Of a stretch of DNA of 48,224 nt, positions 23,710 to 33,120 are shown piece by piece. This stretch comes from UBA1422 sp963676385 (GTDB lineage: Bacteria > Bacillota > Clostridia > Peptostreptococcales > Anaerovoracaceae), in contig CAXXMM010000003.1 in assembly GCA_963676385.2 (NCBI GenBank), positions 1-48,224 of the forward strand. The letters run 5' to 3'. Within the stretch, counting starts at the first letter, position 1. Each line of letters starts with the position of its first letter. A program made the position numbers and the translations under genes. The notes below the pieces were generated by a model. It was not told the origin of the DNA. It worked only from the letters and a program-made list of their open reading frames with translations, and made no database searches.

Positions 23710-25587
23710 TCAAACAAAATATTCTCGAATTCCCTTTGCTATTTTTTCTGTAATTCCGGGGACTTGTGCCAGTGCATCTTCATCCGCATTTTTGATATTT
23801 TCCACACTTCCAAAATGGGCAAGCAAAGCATTCCGTTTGGCAGGTCCTATTCCCGGAATGCCATCCAACACCGAATTCAAGCTTTTTTTGTCTCGCACGC
23901 CTCTATGATAATCAATGGCAAATCGATGCACTTCCTCTTGAATCGTTCCCACAAATTTAAACAAAGTGGGTCTTTGTGTCAAGTTTTCTTCATAAGGTTC
24001 GCCTTTGCAATCATAAACAAGACCGCGAGTACGGTGCTTGTCATCTTTCACCATGCCGGCAACCGGCAACTTTATCCCCATGGCGTCCAACATATTTTTC
24101 GCTGCATGAATATGTCCCACACCACCATCCACAAGAAGCAAATCCGGCAACTCAACAAATCCAGGGTCTCCCTCCTGCCCTCGTTTCATTCTGCGATAAA
24201 GCACTTCTTGAAGAGATGCATAATCGTCCGGACCATCTACTGTCCGAATTTTAAATCTGCGATAAGCCTTTTTATCTGCAGTGGTTCCTCGAAATACCAC
24301 CATGGCACCAACTGCTTCCAATCCGTTGGTATTGGACAAGTCATAGGCCTCAACCCGATATCTTTTATCCTGATTGCCTGTGAAATCCTCAGGTAAATTT
24401 CTCCCTTCAGATTGATCTGATTCCTTTATTCGTGTCAACAAGGCTCTCAATTCTTCCCTTAGGTCCTTCTCTCTTTCCAATCTGTTTTTTTCCCGGTCTT
24501 CTAAGTTTTTGCCGAATTGTGCCACATCACTTTTTGTCAATTCCAACAAGGCTTTCTTTTCCCCCTTTTGGGGAACTATTATTTTAACTTTTCTCCCCCA
24601 CTGACCTTGCAGGTACATCTCCAGAAGTTGTTGATCTTCCGGTTTGTGCTCCACAATAATTTCGCTGGGCCCAATACCTTGACTTCCGTAGTGTTGTTTG
24701 AGAAAAGCGGACAACACCAGATGCAAATCATCCTCGGCTGCCACTTCCAAGTCAAAATGATCTCGGCCCGACAGTTTGCCATCTCTCACATAAAAAACCA
24801 CAATATGCCTGGGATCCGCAGTTAAGACCACATCAATCTCATGGGTATCCGCCAAAACCACCCGTTGCTTTTCGTGGATGGCAGTTGCGGCAAAAATAAA
24901 ATCACGATACCTGGCCGCCAATTCATAATTCATTGTAGCTGAAGCGCTATTCATCTGCTCTTTCAGATGGGCAGTAAGGTTCTTATTTTTACCCTTTAAA
25001 AAATCCATGGCAGATTCAATTCGGCTCATATATTCCGCTTGGTTTGCTTGGTTTAAACAAATACCATCACATTGGTGGATATGGTAATTCAGACAAGGAA
25101 CAGCATTTTTGTTAAAAGATACAGGGCTACATCGTTTCAATCGGTAGACCCGATTAAGTAAGTCCACCATACGGTTCACCGCACCCACATCGGAATAGGG
25201 GCCAAAATATTTGTCACCTTCCTTTCCAATGGTTCGGGTTTTGAGTATTCTTGGAAAAGGTTCTGTCATTGTAACCTTAATGTAGGGATACGTTTTGTCA
25301 TCCCGCAGCAGCACGTTATACTTAGGCATGTATTTTTTGATCAGGTTGCATTCCAAAATCAACGCTTCCATCTCGCTGCCGGTGGTGATGTACTCAAATT
25401 CATAGATATTGGATACCATAGCCTTGACCTTGGCATCCATGTGTCTTGAAGATTGAAAATATTGCCTGACACGAGACTTAAGGGAGATGGCTTTCCCCAC
25501 ATAAATCACATTGCCAAGTTTGTCTTTATGAAGATAAACTCCCGGAGAATCCGGGAGTTTTTTTAGATTTTCTTCAATGTTGAACAT
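23710..25587 (-). CDS. uvrC: UvrABC system protein C
   Basis: The incising subunit of nucleotide excision repair. In order: GIY-YIG nuclease domain at the N-terminus (LPDSPGVYLHKDKLGNVIYVGKA), a cysteine-rich part (CSPVSFNKNAVPCLNYHIHQCDGIC), the UvrB-binding UVR segment near residues 195-230, the RNase H-like endonuclease domain with AYDLSNTNGLEAVGAMVVF and LLLVDGGVGHIHAA, and C-terminal helix-hairpin-helix motifs (LDGIPGIGPAKRNALLAHFG). The start is the ATG at 25587, as in homologues; an in-frame GTG is 15 bases upstream. It follows dacF by 18 bases. Confidence 0.96.
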   Translation of the reverse strand: MFNIEENLKKLPDSPGVYLHKDKLGNVIYVGKAISLKSRVRQYFQSSRHMDAKVKAMVSNIYEFEYITTGSEMEALILECNLIKKYMPKYNVLLRDDKTYPYIKVTMTEPFPRILKTRTIGKEGDKYFGPYSDVGAVNRMVDLLNRVYRLKRCSPVSFNKNAVPCLNYHIHQCDGICLNQANQAEYMSRIESAMDFLKGKNKNLTAHLKEQMNSASATMNYELAARYRDFIFAATAIHEKQRVVLADTHEIDVVLTADPRHIVVFYVRDGKLSGRDHFDLEVAAEDDLHLVLSAFLKQHYGSQGIGPSEIIVEHKPEDQQLLEMYLQGQWGRKVKIIVPQKGEKKALLELTKSDVAQFGKNLEDREKNRLEREKDLREELRALLTRIKESDQSEGRNLPEDFTGNQDKRYRVEAYDLSNTNGLEAVGAMVVFRGTTADKKAYRRFKIRTVDGPDDYASLQEVLYRRMKRGQEGDPGFVELPDLLLVDGGVGHIHAAKNMLDAMGIKLPVAGMVKDDKHRTRGLVYDCKGEPYEENLTQRPTLFKFVGTIQEEVHRFAIDYHRGVRDKKSLNSVLDGIPGIGPAKRNALLAHFGSVENIKNADEDALAQVPGITEKIAKGIREYFV

Positions 25588-25605
25588 AGGTAATCCCTTC
25601 ACGGT

Positions 25606-26985
25606 TTAATAGGGCCAATCCCTCTTCCTTTTGTTTTCAATGCGTTCCCGTTGCTCTTTTTCCAGTCGCAGTTCTTCAAGCATTCTTTGTCTTTCCCTTT
25701 TTTTTCGCTTTTTACGGCGAATTCTATTTCGAATTGTTATGAACAATACAATGATAAAAACCAATGTCAGAAAACCATATGCTGCCCAATCAGGAATTCC
25801 CCACACAGTCCATGGCCCTCCTTTTTTGGCGGTTTCTGTTGTCACCAAAGATGCCTCACCAATTTTTTCATCGGCCAAATAAAATGTAATTGTCCCTACC
25901 GCAGTACCCTTTTTGATTGGAGCTTCCAAATTCTCTTTGTATTTTATTTTTTGTGTGACCAATGATTCAGAAGCTTCCTTAGGTAAGGTGATAAAGTATC
26001 CACCCTTTACAACAACCGGCACCTGTATGGTGCTGCACCGCTGTATTTTAGCCTTTCCAACTTCAGTCCCTGCTTTTACAGCTTCGTAGGTGTAATAGTT
26101 CTCAAAGCCAAAATCCATCAGGGCAATGGCATCCACCAGCCGGGCATCAGCATCCGGTGCATTCAATATCACCGCCATCATTTGAGTTCCATCCCGCTTG
26201 GCTGAGGCAACAATACAAAGTCCTGCCGTGCTGGTCTCTCCGGTTTTGACTCCCATAATCCCACCATATTTAGGATGGCGATTTTCTCCATTAACCACAA
26301 TGGTATCTTTCGTATCATACAAAAGTTTGTTGGTAGTTAACAGTGTGCGTTTTTTTGATATGTCATTGGCCGGAATCGTATAATGAACCGTGGAAACAAT
26401 TTTTCGAAAGGTTGAATTCTTCATCGCCTCAGTGCAAATCAATGCCAAATCTCTGGCCGTAGTCACATGCCCCTGCACATCGTTCAGCCCGTTGGGGTTT
26501 TTGTAAACAGTATGGGTCGCTCCCAACTCGGCAGCTCGTTTTGTTGCCATTTTGTTAAAACCTGCGCTGGTATCCGCCAGTTGCTCCGACAAAACAACCG
26601 CCGCATCATTGGATGAATGTACCAGCATCCCGTACAAGAGTTCCTCCACCGTCAATTTTTCACCGGCCTTTAAATCAAGCCCGTTGCCCTGTATGTTCAT
26701 GTCCCTGTCAATGGTAACCGTTGTATCCAAATCTAACCGCTCCAAGGTGAGTAATGCGGTCATGACTTTGGTTATGCTGGCAGGTTCCATGATTCTGTCT
26801 GCATTCTTTTCGTATAATACAGTGCCTGTGGTTTCATCAATCAGAATCGCTGCTTCAGCGGAAACTTGAGGTTTTGAGGTTGCTGCCCAGCTTTGAGTTG
26901 GCCAAAATCCAACCAATACCACTGCCAACAACAGGGTTATCGCTATTTGTTTTATTGCTTTCAAATCAATCACCAAAAAAAGCAT
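25606..26985 (-). CDS. dacF: D-alanyl-D-alanine carboxypeptidase (DacF/PBP5 type)
   Basis: A 459-residue penicillin-binding protein that trims peptidoglycan stem peptides. A signal peptide runs to about residue 35. Active-site motifs are S70-ITK73, S124-SN126 and K247-TG249, in proper spacing. A C-terminal beta domain of the PBP5 type follows (about 310-385), then a transmembrane helix near 393-415 and a basic cytoplasmic tail (RRKKRKKRERQ). Most family members use an amphipathic helix instead of a true membrane span. The start overlaps the apgM end by 20 bases; a GTG at 26973 is the alternative. Confidence 0.92.
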   Translation of the reverse strand: MLFLVIDLKAIKQIAITLLLAVVLVGFWPTQSWAATSKPQVSAEAAILIDETTGTVLYEKNADRIMEPASITKVMTALLTLERLDLDTTVTIDRDMNIQGNGLDLKAGEKLTVEELLYGMLVHSSNDAAVVLSEQLADTSAGFNKMATKRAAELGATHTVYKNPNGLNDVQGHVTTARDLALICTEAMKNSTFRKIVSTVHYTIPANDISKKRTLLTTNKLLYDTKDTIVVNGENRHPKYGGIMGVKTGETSTAGLCIVASAKRDGTQMMAVILNAPDADARLVDAIALMDFGFENYYTYEAVKAGTEVGKAKIQRCSTIQVPVVVKGGYFITLPKEASESLVTQKIKYKENLEAPIKKGTAVGTITFYLADEKIGEASLVTTETAKKGGPWTVWGIPDWAAYGFLTLVFIIVLFITIRNRIRRKKRKKRERQRMLEELRLEKEQRERIENKRKRDWPY

Positions 26986-28177
26986 CCGCTAATGAAAATC
27001 CGCTGTCAAAATAACTGCCTTTTTCTCCCGCTGCTTCTGTAAATTTATTTTCAACGTTTATCTGTTTCTCATCATTGCTTCGATACAAGACAAATGGAAC
27101 TGGTTGCGCCGTGTGGGTACGAAGCGCAATAGGCGTTCGATGGTCGGGAACTTCCAAAATAGAAAATGCCTCACCAGCCTCTCTCAAATACGCTACAATG
27201 GGTTTTAACACTTTTCCATCGATGGATTCAAGACAAGCTATTTTCCCCTCCAAGTCTCCTTGGTGGGAACACTCGTCAGGGCCTTCAAGATGAAGATATA
27301 CAAAATCCTTGCCACCTGCAAATGCTTTTATGGCGGCATCTGCTTTCCCCTTATAATTGGTGTGTAAGGTCCCAGTTGCACCAGCCACATCTATGGATTC
27401 CAATCCGGCGCAAAGCGCAATCCCTTTAATCAAATCCACCGCAGAAATTGCAGCCCCGGTAATCCCATATTTCTCCTGAAATGAAGAAAGGGCAGGTTTT
27501 TTGCCTTGTCCCCAAATCCAAAGGGAATTGGCAGGATTCTTACCTTCTGCTACCCTTTTCAAATTAACCGGGTGGTTCTCCAGCAGTTGGTAACTTTTCT
27601 TCATAATATCAATGATTTCCTGACTCTCCGGTCCCTTTGGCAGGTATGGCCCAGCAGGATTTCCCAGTTGGTCGTGGGGAGGCGTAAACAGATAGTCTGT
27701 GGTTCCGTTGTGTATAATCAAACAATGCCGGTAACTTACCCCAGTATAGAATTGTCTTCTCTCATCGGAAAAAGCCTCATTGACTGCCTGAATCAATTGG
27801 TCTGCCTCTTCTGTGGAAATATCCCCGGAACTGTGATCTTGTATAATTAACTCCTCATATGCACCCTCCCCCTTAAGGGTAATGAGATTGGCGCGAAAAG
27901 CCACATCGGTATCATTCATATCAATACCAATGCTGGCCGCTTCCAGTGGAGATCTTCCCGTTAAGTAAACCGATGGATCATACCCCATTACTGAAAGGTT
28001 TGCCGCGTCACTGCCCGGGGCAATGCCCGGCGGAATGGTTCGCACCATACCAACCGTTCCAATTTTTGCTAATTCATTGATAACCGGCATATCGGCTACC
28101 TCAAGAGGTGTTTTCCCATTTAAGCAATCCATCTTCATGTCTGCAGCTCCATCGGGCACCAATATTAAGTATTTCAT
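26966..28177 (-). CDS. apgM: Cofactor-independent phosphoglycerate mutase (ApgM type)
   Basis: A 403-residue member of the archaeal-type 2,3-bisphosphoglycerate-independent phosphoglycerate mutases, in the alkaline phosphatase superfamily. It begins YLILVPDGAADMKM (metal-binding D), has the catalytic serine segment GIAPGSDAANLSVMGYDP, HLEGPDECSHQGD in the middle and PDHRTPIALRTHTAQPVP near the end, all metal or substrate motifs of the family. It interconverts 3- and 2-phosphoglycerate. Position behind serC, which draws 3-phosphoglycerate into serine, may link the steps. Confidence 0.93.
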   Translation of the reverse strand: MKYLILVPDGAADMKMDCLNGKTPLEVADMPVINELAKIGTVGMVRTIPPGIAPGSDAANLSVMGYDPSVYLTGRSPLEAASIGIDMNDTDVAFRANLITLKGEGAYEELIIQDHSSGDISTEEADQLIQAVNEAFSDERRQFYTGVSYRHCLIIHNGTTDYLFTPPHDQLGNPAGPYLPKGPESQEIIDIMKKSYQLLENHPVNLKRVAEGKNPANSLWIWGQGKKPALSSFQEKYGITGAAISAVDLIKGIALCAGLESIDVAGATGTLHTNYKGKADAAIKAFAGGKDFVYLHLEGPDECSHQGDLEGKIACLESIDGKVLKPIVAYLREAGEAFSILEVPDHRTPIALRTHTAQPVPFVLYRSNDEKQINVENKFTEAAGEKGSYFDSGFSLADAFFGD

Positions 28178-28194
28178 ATTATCTTTCCTCTGTT

Positions 28195-29283
28195 CTATTT
28201 ATTGTCTGCTTCAAATTTCTTCATAAAATCAATCAAACATTCTACGCCTTCCCTTGGCATGGCATTATAAATGCTGGCTCTCATTCCTCCAATGGATCGG
28301 TGGCCACCAAGATTGCTCATTCCAACCGCTACTGCTTCTTTAACAAATTTTTTGTCCAATTCATCACTTCCGGTAACAAAGACCACATTCATCAAGGATC
28401 GATCCTTCGGCCGATTTGGGCAACTGAATAGTGTGCTTTCTTCAATTGCAGTGTAGAGAATCTGGGCTTTTTCACGGTTAATTTTTTCCAACGCTCCAAT
28501 GCCCCCTTCATTCTTTATTTTTTTGAAGACCTCCCCTGCAATATATATTGCAAAACAAGGCGGTGTATTGTACATGGACTCATTGCCGGCATGGGTTTTG
28601 TAATCCAAATATACCGGTATATTCTTTGGTGCATGTCCAATCAAATCTTCCCGAATAATCACCAATGTCATACCAGCGGGGCCAATATTTTTTTGGGCGC
28701 CAGCATAAATCAGTCCAAATTTTGTGACATCAATTTCCTCAGACAAAATGCAGGAGGACATGTCAGCTACCAAGGGAATGTCTCCGGTATCCGGAATATA
28801 TGGGTACTTGGTTCCGTAAATAGTGTTATTCAGGGTAATATGTACATAATCCGCATCATCTCTGAAATCTGCCCGAGTCAGTTCCGGAATATAAGAATAG
28901 TTGCTGTCTTCTGAAGATGCAACAATTTTAACATCGCCAAATTTCACTCCTTCTTCCGCAGCTTTTTTTGCCCAAGCACCAGTAACGACATAGTCTGCCT
29001 TTTTCGAATTATATAGCAAATTCAAAGGAACCATAGAGAACTGTAAGGTCGCCCCTCCCTGCAAAAACAGCACCTTATACGTATCCGGAATATTCATAAT
29101 GGTCCGCAAATTTTCCTCTGCATCATGAATGATTTTTCCAAATTCTTTAGATCGATGACTCATTTCCATCACCGACTCTCCACATCCTTGATAATTAGTC
29201 AGGTTTTGGGCCGCTTCTTCCATGACTGACAGGGGAAGCATGGATGGTCCAGCGGAAAAATTATAATTTCTATTTTGACTCAA
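28195..29283 (-). CDS. serC: Phosphoserine aminotransferase
   Basis: A 362-residue PLP enzyme, class V aminotransferase, which makes phosphoserine from 3-phosphohydroxypyruvate. It starts LSQNRNYNFSAGPSMLPLSV; FLQGGATLQFSMVPLNLL binds the phosphate of PLP; the lysine is in FGLIYAGAQKNIGPAGM; and HRSIGGMRASIYNAMPREGV ends the protein. I take the TTG at 29283 as start because GGAGGTG lies eight bases upstream. The stop is TAG, soon followed by TGA. It is the first gene of the serC-apgM-dacF-uvrC unit and is divergent from serA. Confidence 0.95.
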   Translation of the reverse strand: MSQNRNYNFSAGPSMLPLSVMEEAAQNLTNYQGCGESVMEMSHRSKEFGKIIHDAEENLRTIMNIPDTYKVLFLQGGATLQFSMVPLNLLYNSKKADYVVTGAWAKKAAEEGVKFGDVKIVASSEDSNYSYIPELTRADFRDDADYVHITLNNTIYGTKYPYIPDTGDIPLVADMSSCILSEEIDVTKFGLIYAGAQKNIGPAGMTLVIIREDLIGHAPKNIPVYLDYKTHAGNESMYNTPPCFAIYIAGEVFKKIKNEGGIGALEKINREKAQILYTAIEESTLFSCPNRPKDRSLMNVVFVTGSDELDKKFVKEAVAVGMSNLGGHRSIGGMRASIYNAMPREGVECLIDFMKKFEADNK

Positions 29284-29316
29284 TGGGTTCACCTCCAAGT
29301 GTTACTTTGACTATGT

Positions 29317-29345
29317 ATTATATCACTTGTCCACCCTTGGGTAAA
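29317..29345 (-). promoter_or_regulatory. Promoter of serC
   Basis: A -35 TTTACC (29340-29345) and -10 TATAAT (29317-29322), 17 bases apart. It overlaps the opposite serA promoter. Confidence 0.7.
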
Positions 29346-29355
29346 GTGGTATAAT
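29327..29355 (+). promoter_or_regulatory. Promoter of serA
   Basis: A -35 TTGTCC (29327-29332) and -10 TATAAT (29350-29355), 17 bases apart. A CGTTAC/GTAACG inverted repeat (29362-29383) lies just downstream, over the likely 5' end of the message. Confidence 0.75.
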
Positions 29356-29408
29356 GGCTTAACGTTACGGATTTATTTGTAACGATTCCAATAAGCCGAG
29401 GTGATCAT

Positions 29409-30572
29409 ATGTATAAAATAGCAACACTGAATAAAATATCCAAGGTGGGTTTGTCAAAGTTCCCCGACCACTTTAAAATGGTTGAGGATCCCATGGAAGC
29501 AAACGGCATTTTGGTTCGAAGTCAAAAAATGCATGATATGGATTTTTCTTCTCAATTACTGGTAATTGCCAGAGCCGGCGCCGGAGTGAACAACATCCCC
29601 ATCGAAAGATGCGCCGAAGAAGGAATTGTTGTCCTCAATACGCCGGGAGCCAATGCAAACGCAGTTATGGAGTTGGTTTTGTGTGGCATTATTATGGCCG
29701 CCAGAAATATTCCATCCGGCATGGATTGGGTCAAAACCTTGGACGGAGATGTTAGTAAAGAAGTTGAGGCCGGCAAATCCTGCTATGCCGGAAACGAGGT
29801 TGCCGGAAAAACCCTTGGGGTGATTGGTTTAGGTGCCATTGGGGTTCGTGTCGCCAATGCGGCCCAAAAACTGGGGATGAAGGTCATCGGGTATGACCCT
29901 TATATTACGTTGGCATCCGCTCATGAGTTATCCAACAAAATCCCCATGGCAAGCAAACTAGAGACTTTGCTTCCCCTGTGTGATTATGTTACTTTGCACG
30001 TGCCTGTAACTGAAAACACCAAAGATATGATTGACGATAAATGTTTCGATCAAATGAAAGATGGTGCGGTCCTGTTGAATTTTGCCAGAGATAGTTTGGT
30101 TGAGGACGAGGCTTTCGTGAAAGCCATCTCCGGCAGTAAATTGAAATATTATGTCAGCGACTTTCCCAACAACAAAACAATCAACCATGAAAAAATTATT
30201 CTGATTCCCCATTTAGGCGCTTCCACTGACGAAGCAGAAGAAAACTGTGCCATCATGGCGGCTGATGAAATTATTGATTATTTGGATAACGGCAACATCG
30301 TTAATTCTGTCAATTATCCATCTTGCTCCATGGGGCCTCGAAATCCGGAGGCCACTGCCAGAATCTGTATCCTAAACCGAAACATTCCTTCAATGTTAGG
30401 GAAGATAACCGGCATTATGGCTGAAATGAATATTAATATTCGGGATTTAACCAACAAAAGCAAAGGAGATTATGCTTGTACCCTTATGGACATCGACTCT
30501 GATATTACTGAAGATGCCTTACGTCATGCCCTGGATGTGGAAGGGATCATTCGGATTCGAGTGATTAAATAG
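29409..30572 (+). CDS. serA: D-3-phosphoglycerate dehydrogenase
   Basis: Oxidises 3-phosphoglycerate to phosphohydroxypyruvate with NAD, the committed step of serine synthesis. The 387-residue protein has the N-terminal substrate domain, a Rossmann domain with TLGVIGLGAIGVRVANAAQ, the catalytic ARDSLVEDEAF region and the H in LIPHLGASTDEAEENCA, and a C-terminal ACT domain (from about 318) that in other enzymes binds serine. The ATG has GAGGTG upstream. It ends in TAG; reading through would add 15 residues. Divergent from serC, so the two pathway steps are made from one intergenic region. Confidence 0.96.
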   Translation: MYKIATLNKISKVGLSKFPDHFKMVEDPMEANGILVRSQKMHDMDFSSQLLVIARAGAGVNNIPIERCAEEGIVVLNTPGANANAVMELVLCGIIMAARNIPSGMDWVKTLDGDVSKEVEAGKSCYAGNEVAGKTLGVIGLGAIGVRVANAAQKLGMKVIGYDPYITLASAHELSNKIPMASKLETLLPLCDYVTLHVPVTENTKDMIDDKCFDQMKDGAVLLNFARDSLVEDEAFVKAISGSKLKYYVSDFPNNKTINHEKIILIPHLGASTDEAEENCAIMAADEIIDYLDNGNIVNSVNYPSCSMGPRNPEATARICILNRNIPSMLGKITGIMAEMNINIRDLTNKSKGDYACTLMDIDSDITEDALRHALDVEGIIRIRVIK

Positions 30573-30627
30573 TCTATCCATTCTAAGCATCATCCAACTC
30601 TATTCAATTTCAATGAATAACAAACGC

Positions 30628-30690
30628 AAGGTGCCTCATTATAGTTTTGTGTCAAAACAAACCTACACAAAACAACAGGTGCCTTTTTTA
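30628..30690 (+). terminator. Terminator after serA
   Basis: Two copies of AGGTGCCT can pair with two G-U pairs around an inner GTTTTGTGT/ACACAAAAC stem, followed by a run of six T. This gives a bulged but plausible terminator. Confidence 0.5.
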
Positions 30691-30714
30691 TCTTTCAATT
30701 GCCATTGTATTTAT

Positions 30715-30743
30715 TTGCTTATACCTGTTCTATCATGTAGAAT
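30715..30743 (+). promoter_or_regulatory. Promoter of the AraC-like regulator
   Basis: A -35 TTGCTT (30715-30720) and -10 TAGAAT (30738-30743) separated by 17 bases, 37 bases before the start codon. Confidence 0.6.
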
Positions 30744-30779
30744 AAGGTTAACCATAAATTTCTTGCGAGGTATCACTAT

Positions 30780-32255
30780 ATGCTTAGCACAAGCAATTTT
30801 CAAAACAATATTCCTGCAAGCGTTTCCCTAATGAGTATTGGACACGTGCCTTTACATACACATAAGCACATTCAAATTCTCTATGTTTTGAATGGAGAAG
30901 TAAACCTTTCCCTTAGTTTTTCCAAGTATCTTCTAAAAAAAGGGGATGTGTTTGTCGTCCATTATGGGGATCTTCATTCCATTTCAGGGATTAAGGGCAG
31001 CAATCATGTGATTGCCTTAGATATAAATACAGAATATTTCAAGGACGAATATGATGATCTTGTGAATCGCTTTTTCGTATCTTATCTGATGCAATCGGAG
31101 GGAGAGAATGAACGGAACCCCGAAATCAACCGATTGATTGAGGAGATTTTTGTTCACTTTGCTCATGGCGGTGAACGGGATACCAAAAAAACTGCCGAGC
31201 TCACACGCAAATGTATTGATTATTTCTATAAAAACTTTCAGGGATTCTCTGTAAACAAGGATTTAAAAACCTTTGAATCAAGAATTTTCTCCAAACCCTA
31301 TCAGATTAATAGAATTTCCAATGTAATTTCCACCATTTATGCAAACAGTGATACAAAATTAACATTGGAGGATGTGGCCGCCACCCTTCATATTGACAAA
31401 TTTTATCTCTCCCATTTGATTAAGGGATTCACCGGTGTCAGTTTTCAGAATTTATTGGGGATGGCCCGCGTAGAGTATTCCGAAGAGTACTTACTGGGTA
31501 CTGAAATGAGCATCTATGAAATCGCATTAGCTGTGGGATTTTCCAATGTGAGCTATTACGAGAAACACTTTTCCAAGTGGTACGAAATGAGTCCGGATGC
31601 TTACCGAGATAAATATAGAGAAAAAACCATATTGCACAACAAGCCGGATGTAATCCGCTATCCAGTAACACAGCAAATCTTACATGATTTTGAAAGTCAT
31701 TTTTACTTTTCAACTCATTCCAACGTCGTCGAAATACAGTTAAGTTGTACCAGCCACATCGGTCCAACTGAATTGGCTCCTTTTCATGAAAGATATCAGG
31801 CCTTTTGTGAAAAGCAAAAAAATGAAGAAACTAAATCTGGATTAACTCCTATTTTAAAAACGCCATCTTATTATTTGAATTATTATTACTCTAGGTTATT
31901 GCCTATTAAATCCGATGCTGGGCCAAACTATGTGGTTTCCCGCTCCGGCAAAGACTTTTATTTATTTCTATTTGGTCCATCCGGGGAAAGAGAGTATAAA
32001 GCAGAGATCTCTTTGTCAGATGTCCCCGGGAAATATCACATTCTGGAATATAAAATCGACCCTTCCAACTCCGTCTTAAACTATTGGAAATTATTAGGAT
32101 CTCCAACGAGAGTAAATCCTGAAGAAATGCGTGCCATTGAAGCAGTCACCCATCCCAGATTATGTATAACTTCTATTTTGCAAACAGACCTTCCAATCTA
32201 CCAAACCATCATTGAATCCGGCACCGCATCCTACATTGTTGTCCGCCAATCCTAA
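30780..32255 (+). CDS. AraC-family regulator with C-terminal remnant of a GH39 xylosidase-like domain
   Basis: A 491-residue regulator. An N-terminal cupin domain (HVPLHTHKHIQILYVLNGEV) is followed by the two AraC helix-turn-helices at about 190-280 (LEDVAATLHIDKFYLSHLIKG; IYEIALAVGFSNVSYYEKHF). The last ~120 residues, from TPSYYLNYYYSRLLPIKSD to the end, resemble the C-terminal beta-sandwich of AraC-GH39 fusions, with the NxWxxLGSPxxxxPEE pattern (NYWKLLGSPTRVNPEEM). The catalytic TIM barrel expected between them is absent, only ~90 residues remain. The ligand is unknown. Start has GAGGT upstream. It is transcribed from its own promoter. Confidence 0.8.
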   Translation: MLSTSNFQNNIPASVSLMSIGHVPLHTHKHIQILYVLNGEVNLSLSFSKYLLKKGDVFVVHYGDLHSISGIKGSNHVIALDINTEYFKDEYDDLVNRFFVSYLMQSEGENERNPEINRLIEEIFVHFAHGGERDTKKTAELTRKCIDYFYKNFQGFSVNKDLKTFESRIFSKPYQINRISNVISTIYANSDTKLTLEDVAATLHIDKFYLSHLIKGFTGVSFQNLLGMARVEYSEEYLLGTEMSIYEIALAVGFSNVSYYEKHFSKWYEMSPDAYRDKYREKTILHNKPDVIRYPVTQQILHDFESHFYFSTHSNVVEIQLSCTSHIGPTELAPFHERYQAFCEKQKNEETKSGLTPILKTPSYYLNYYYSRLLPIKSDAGPNYVVSRSGKDFYLFLFGPSGEREYKAEISLSDVPGKYHILEYKIDPSNSVLNYWKLLGSPTRVNPEEMRAIEAVTHPRLCITSILQTDLPIYQTIIESGTASYIVVRQS

Positions 32256-32307
32256 ACTCACAAGAAGAATAATGCCGGAAGAGTTAGTGTTATGACATAA
32301 AATCAAT

Positions 32308-33025
32308 CATAACCACCGGCTCAGCCGGTGGTTTCCTATTGCCCCTAGAAGGGGCCAGTACCTGCAACGTCTTAAGACGTGCTGAAGGGTTTGCCAGTCG
32401 CACGTCCCTCACCGGTGTGCCCTAAAGGGCTCTCTGGTTACCTTTTTACTTTTTCTCCTGTGAATGGATCAATGTACTCTTTGATTGTCATCTGGTCTTC
32501 AGCGATATCTTCTTGAAGTTGTCCTCGGATGTATTCTTCTATCTTTTTTGCGTTTTTCCCGACTGTGTCAACATAATAGCCTCGACACCAGAAATGTCTA
32601 TTCCCAAATTTGTATTTCAGGTTTGCATGTCTATCAAAAATCATCAGCGAACTTTTTCCTTTGAGATACCCTACAATCTCCGAAACGCTGTGCTTTGGTG
32701 GTATCATTAACAACATATGGATATGATCTTTGCAACACTCCGCCTCAATGATTTCCAGACCCTTACGTTCACAGAGAAGCCGTAATATTTTTCCAATGTC
32801 TCCCTTCAATTTTCCATAGACTATCTGCCTGCGATATTTTGGTGCAAACACTACATGATATTTGCAGTTCCAAGTTGTGTGTGCTAAACTATTGTTGTCC
32901 TTCATTGGACATACCTCCTTGTTATTTAGTTTGGTTGGCAAACCCAAACTATTCTAACACAGGAGGTTTTTTACGCTGAAGCTTTTTAACCGCACCCGCA
33001 TAGCGGGTGGTTATTTGTTCCTCCC
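32308..33025 (-). mobile_element. IS200-type insertion sequence
   Basis: An element with a single HUH transposase gene and hairpins at both ends: ACCACCGGCT/AGCCGGTGGT at 32319-32340 and ACCCGC/GCGGGT at about 32993-33012. There are no terminal inverted repeats, as usual for IS200. Exact ends are approximate. It sits between the AraC regulator and the YihY gene and does not break either. Confidence 0.85.
32438..32905 (-). CDS. tnpA: IS200/IS605-family transposase TnpA
   Basis: A 155-residue HUH-type Y1 transposase that cuts and joins single-stranded DNA. HUH is H61-I-H63 in DHIHMLLMIP, and the nucleophile tyrosine is Y125 in KIEEYIRGQ with Q129. Additional family segments are YHVVFAPKYRRQ and WCRGYYVDTVG. 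The start is the ATG at 32905 with AAGGAGG. It is complete and probably active. No tnpB accompanies it. Confidence 0.95.
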   Translation of the reverse strand: MKDNNSLAHTTWNCKYHVVFAPKYRRQIVYGKLKGDIGKILRLLCERKGLEIIEAECCKDHIHMLLMIPPKHSVSEIVGYLKGKSSLMIFDRHANLKYKFGNRHFWCRGYYVDTVGKNAKKIEEYIRGQLQEDIAEDQMTIKEYIDPFTGEKVKR

Positions 33026-33061
33026 TCATTCTTCGGTCGGAACCGCCGCTAAAGCTCCAAT

Positions 33062-33100
33062 TGAAAAACGAACCCAAAAGAATGGATTCGTTTTTTCTTA
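33062..33100 (-). terminator. Terminator after the YihY gene
   Basis: A hairpin (AAAACGAACCCA paired to TGGATTCGTTTT with one mismatch) and T-run lie just beyond the YihY stop codon. Confidence 0.7.
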
Positions 33101-33120
33101 AAGTTTCCAGTCCCTCACAG

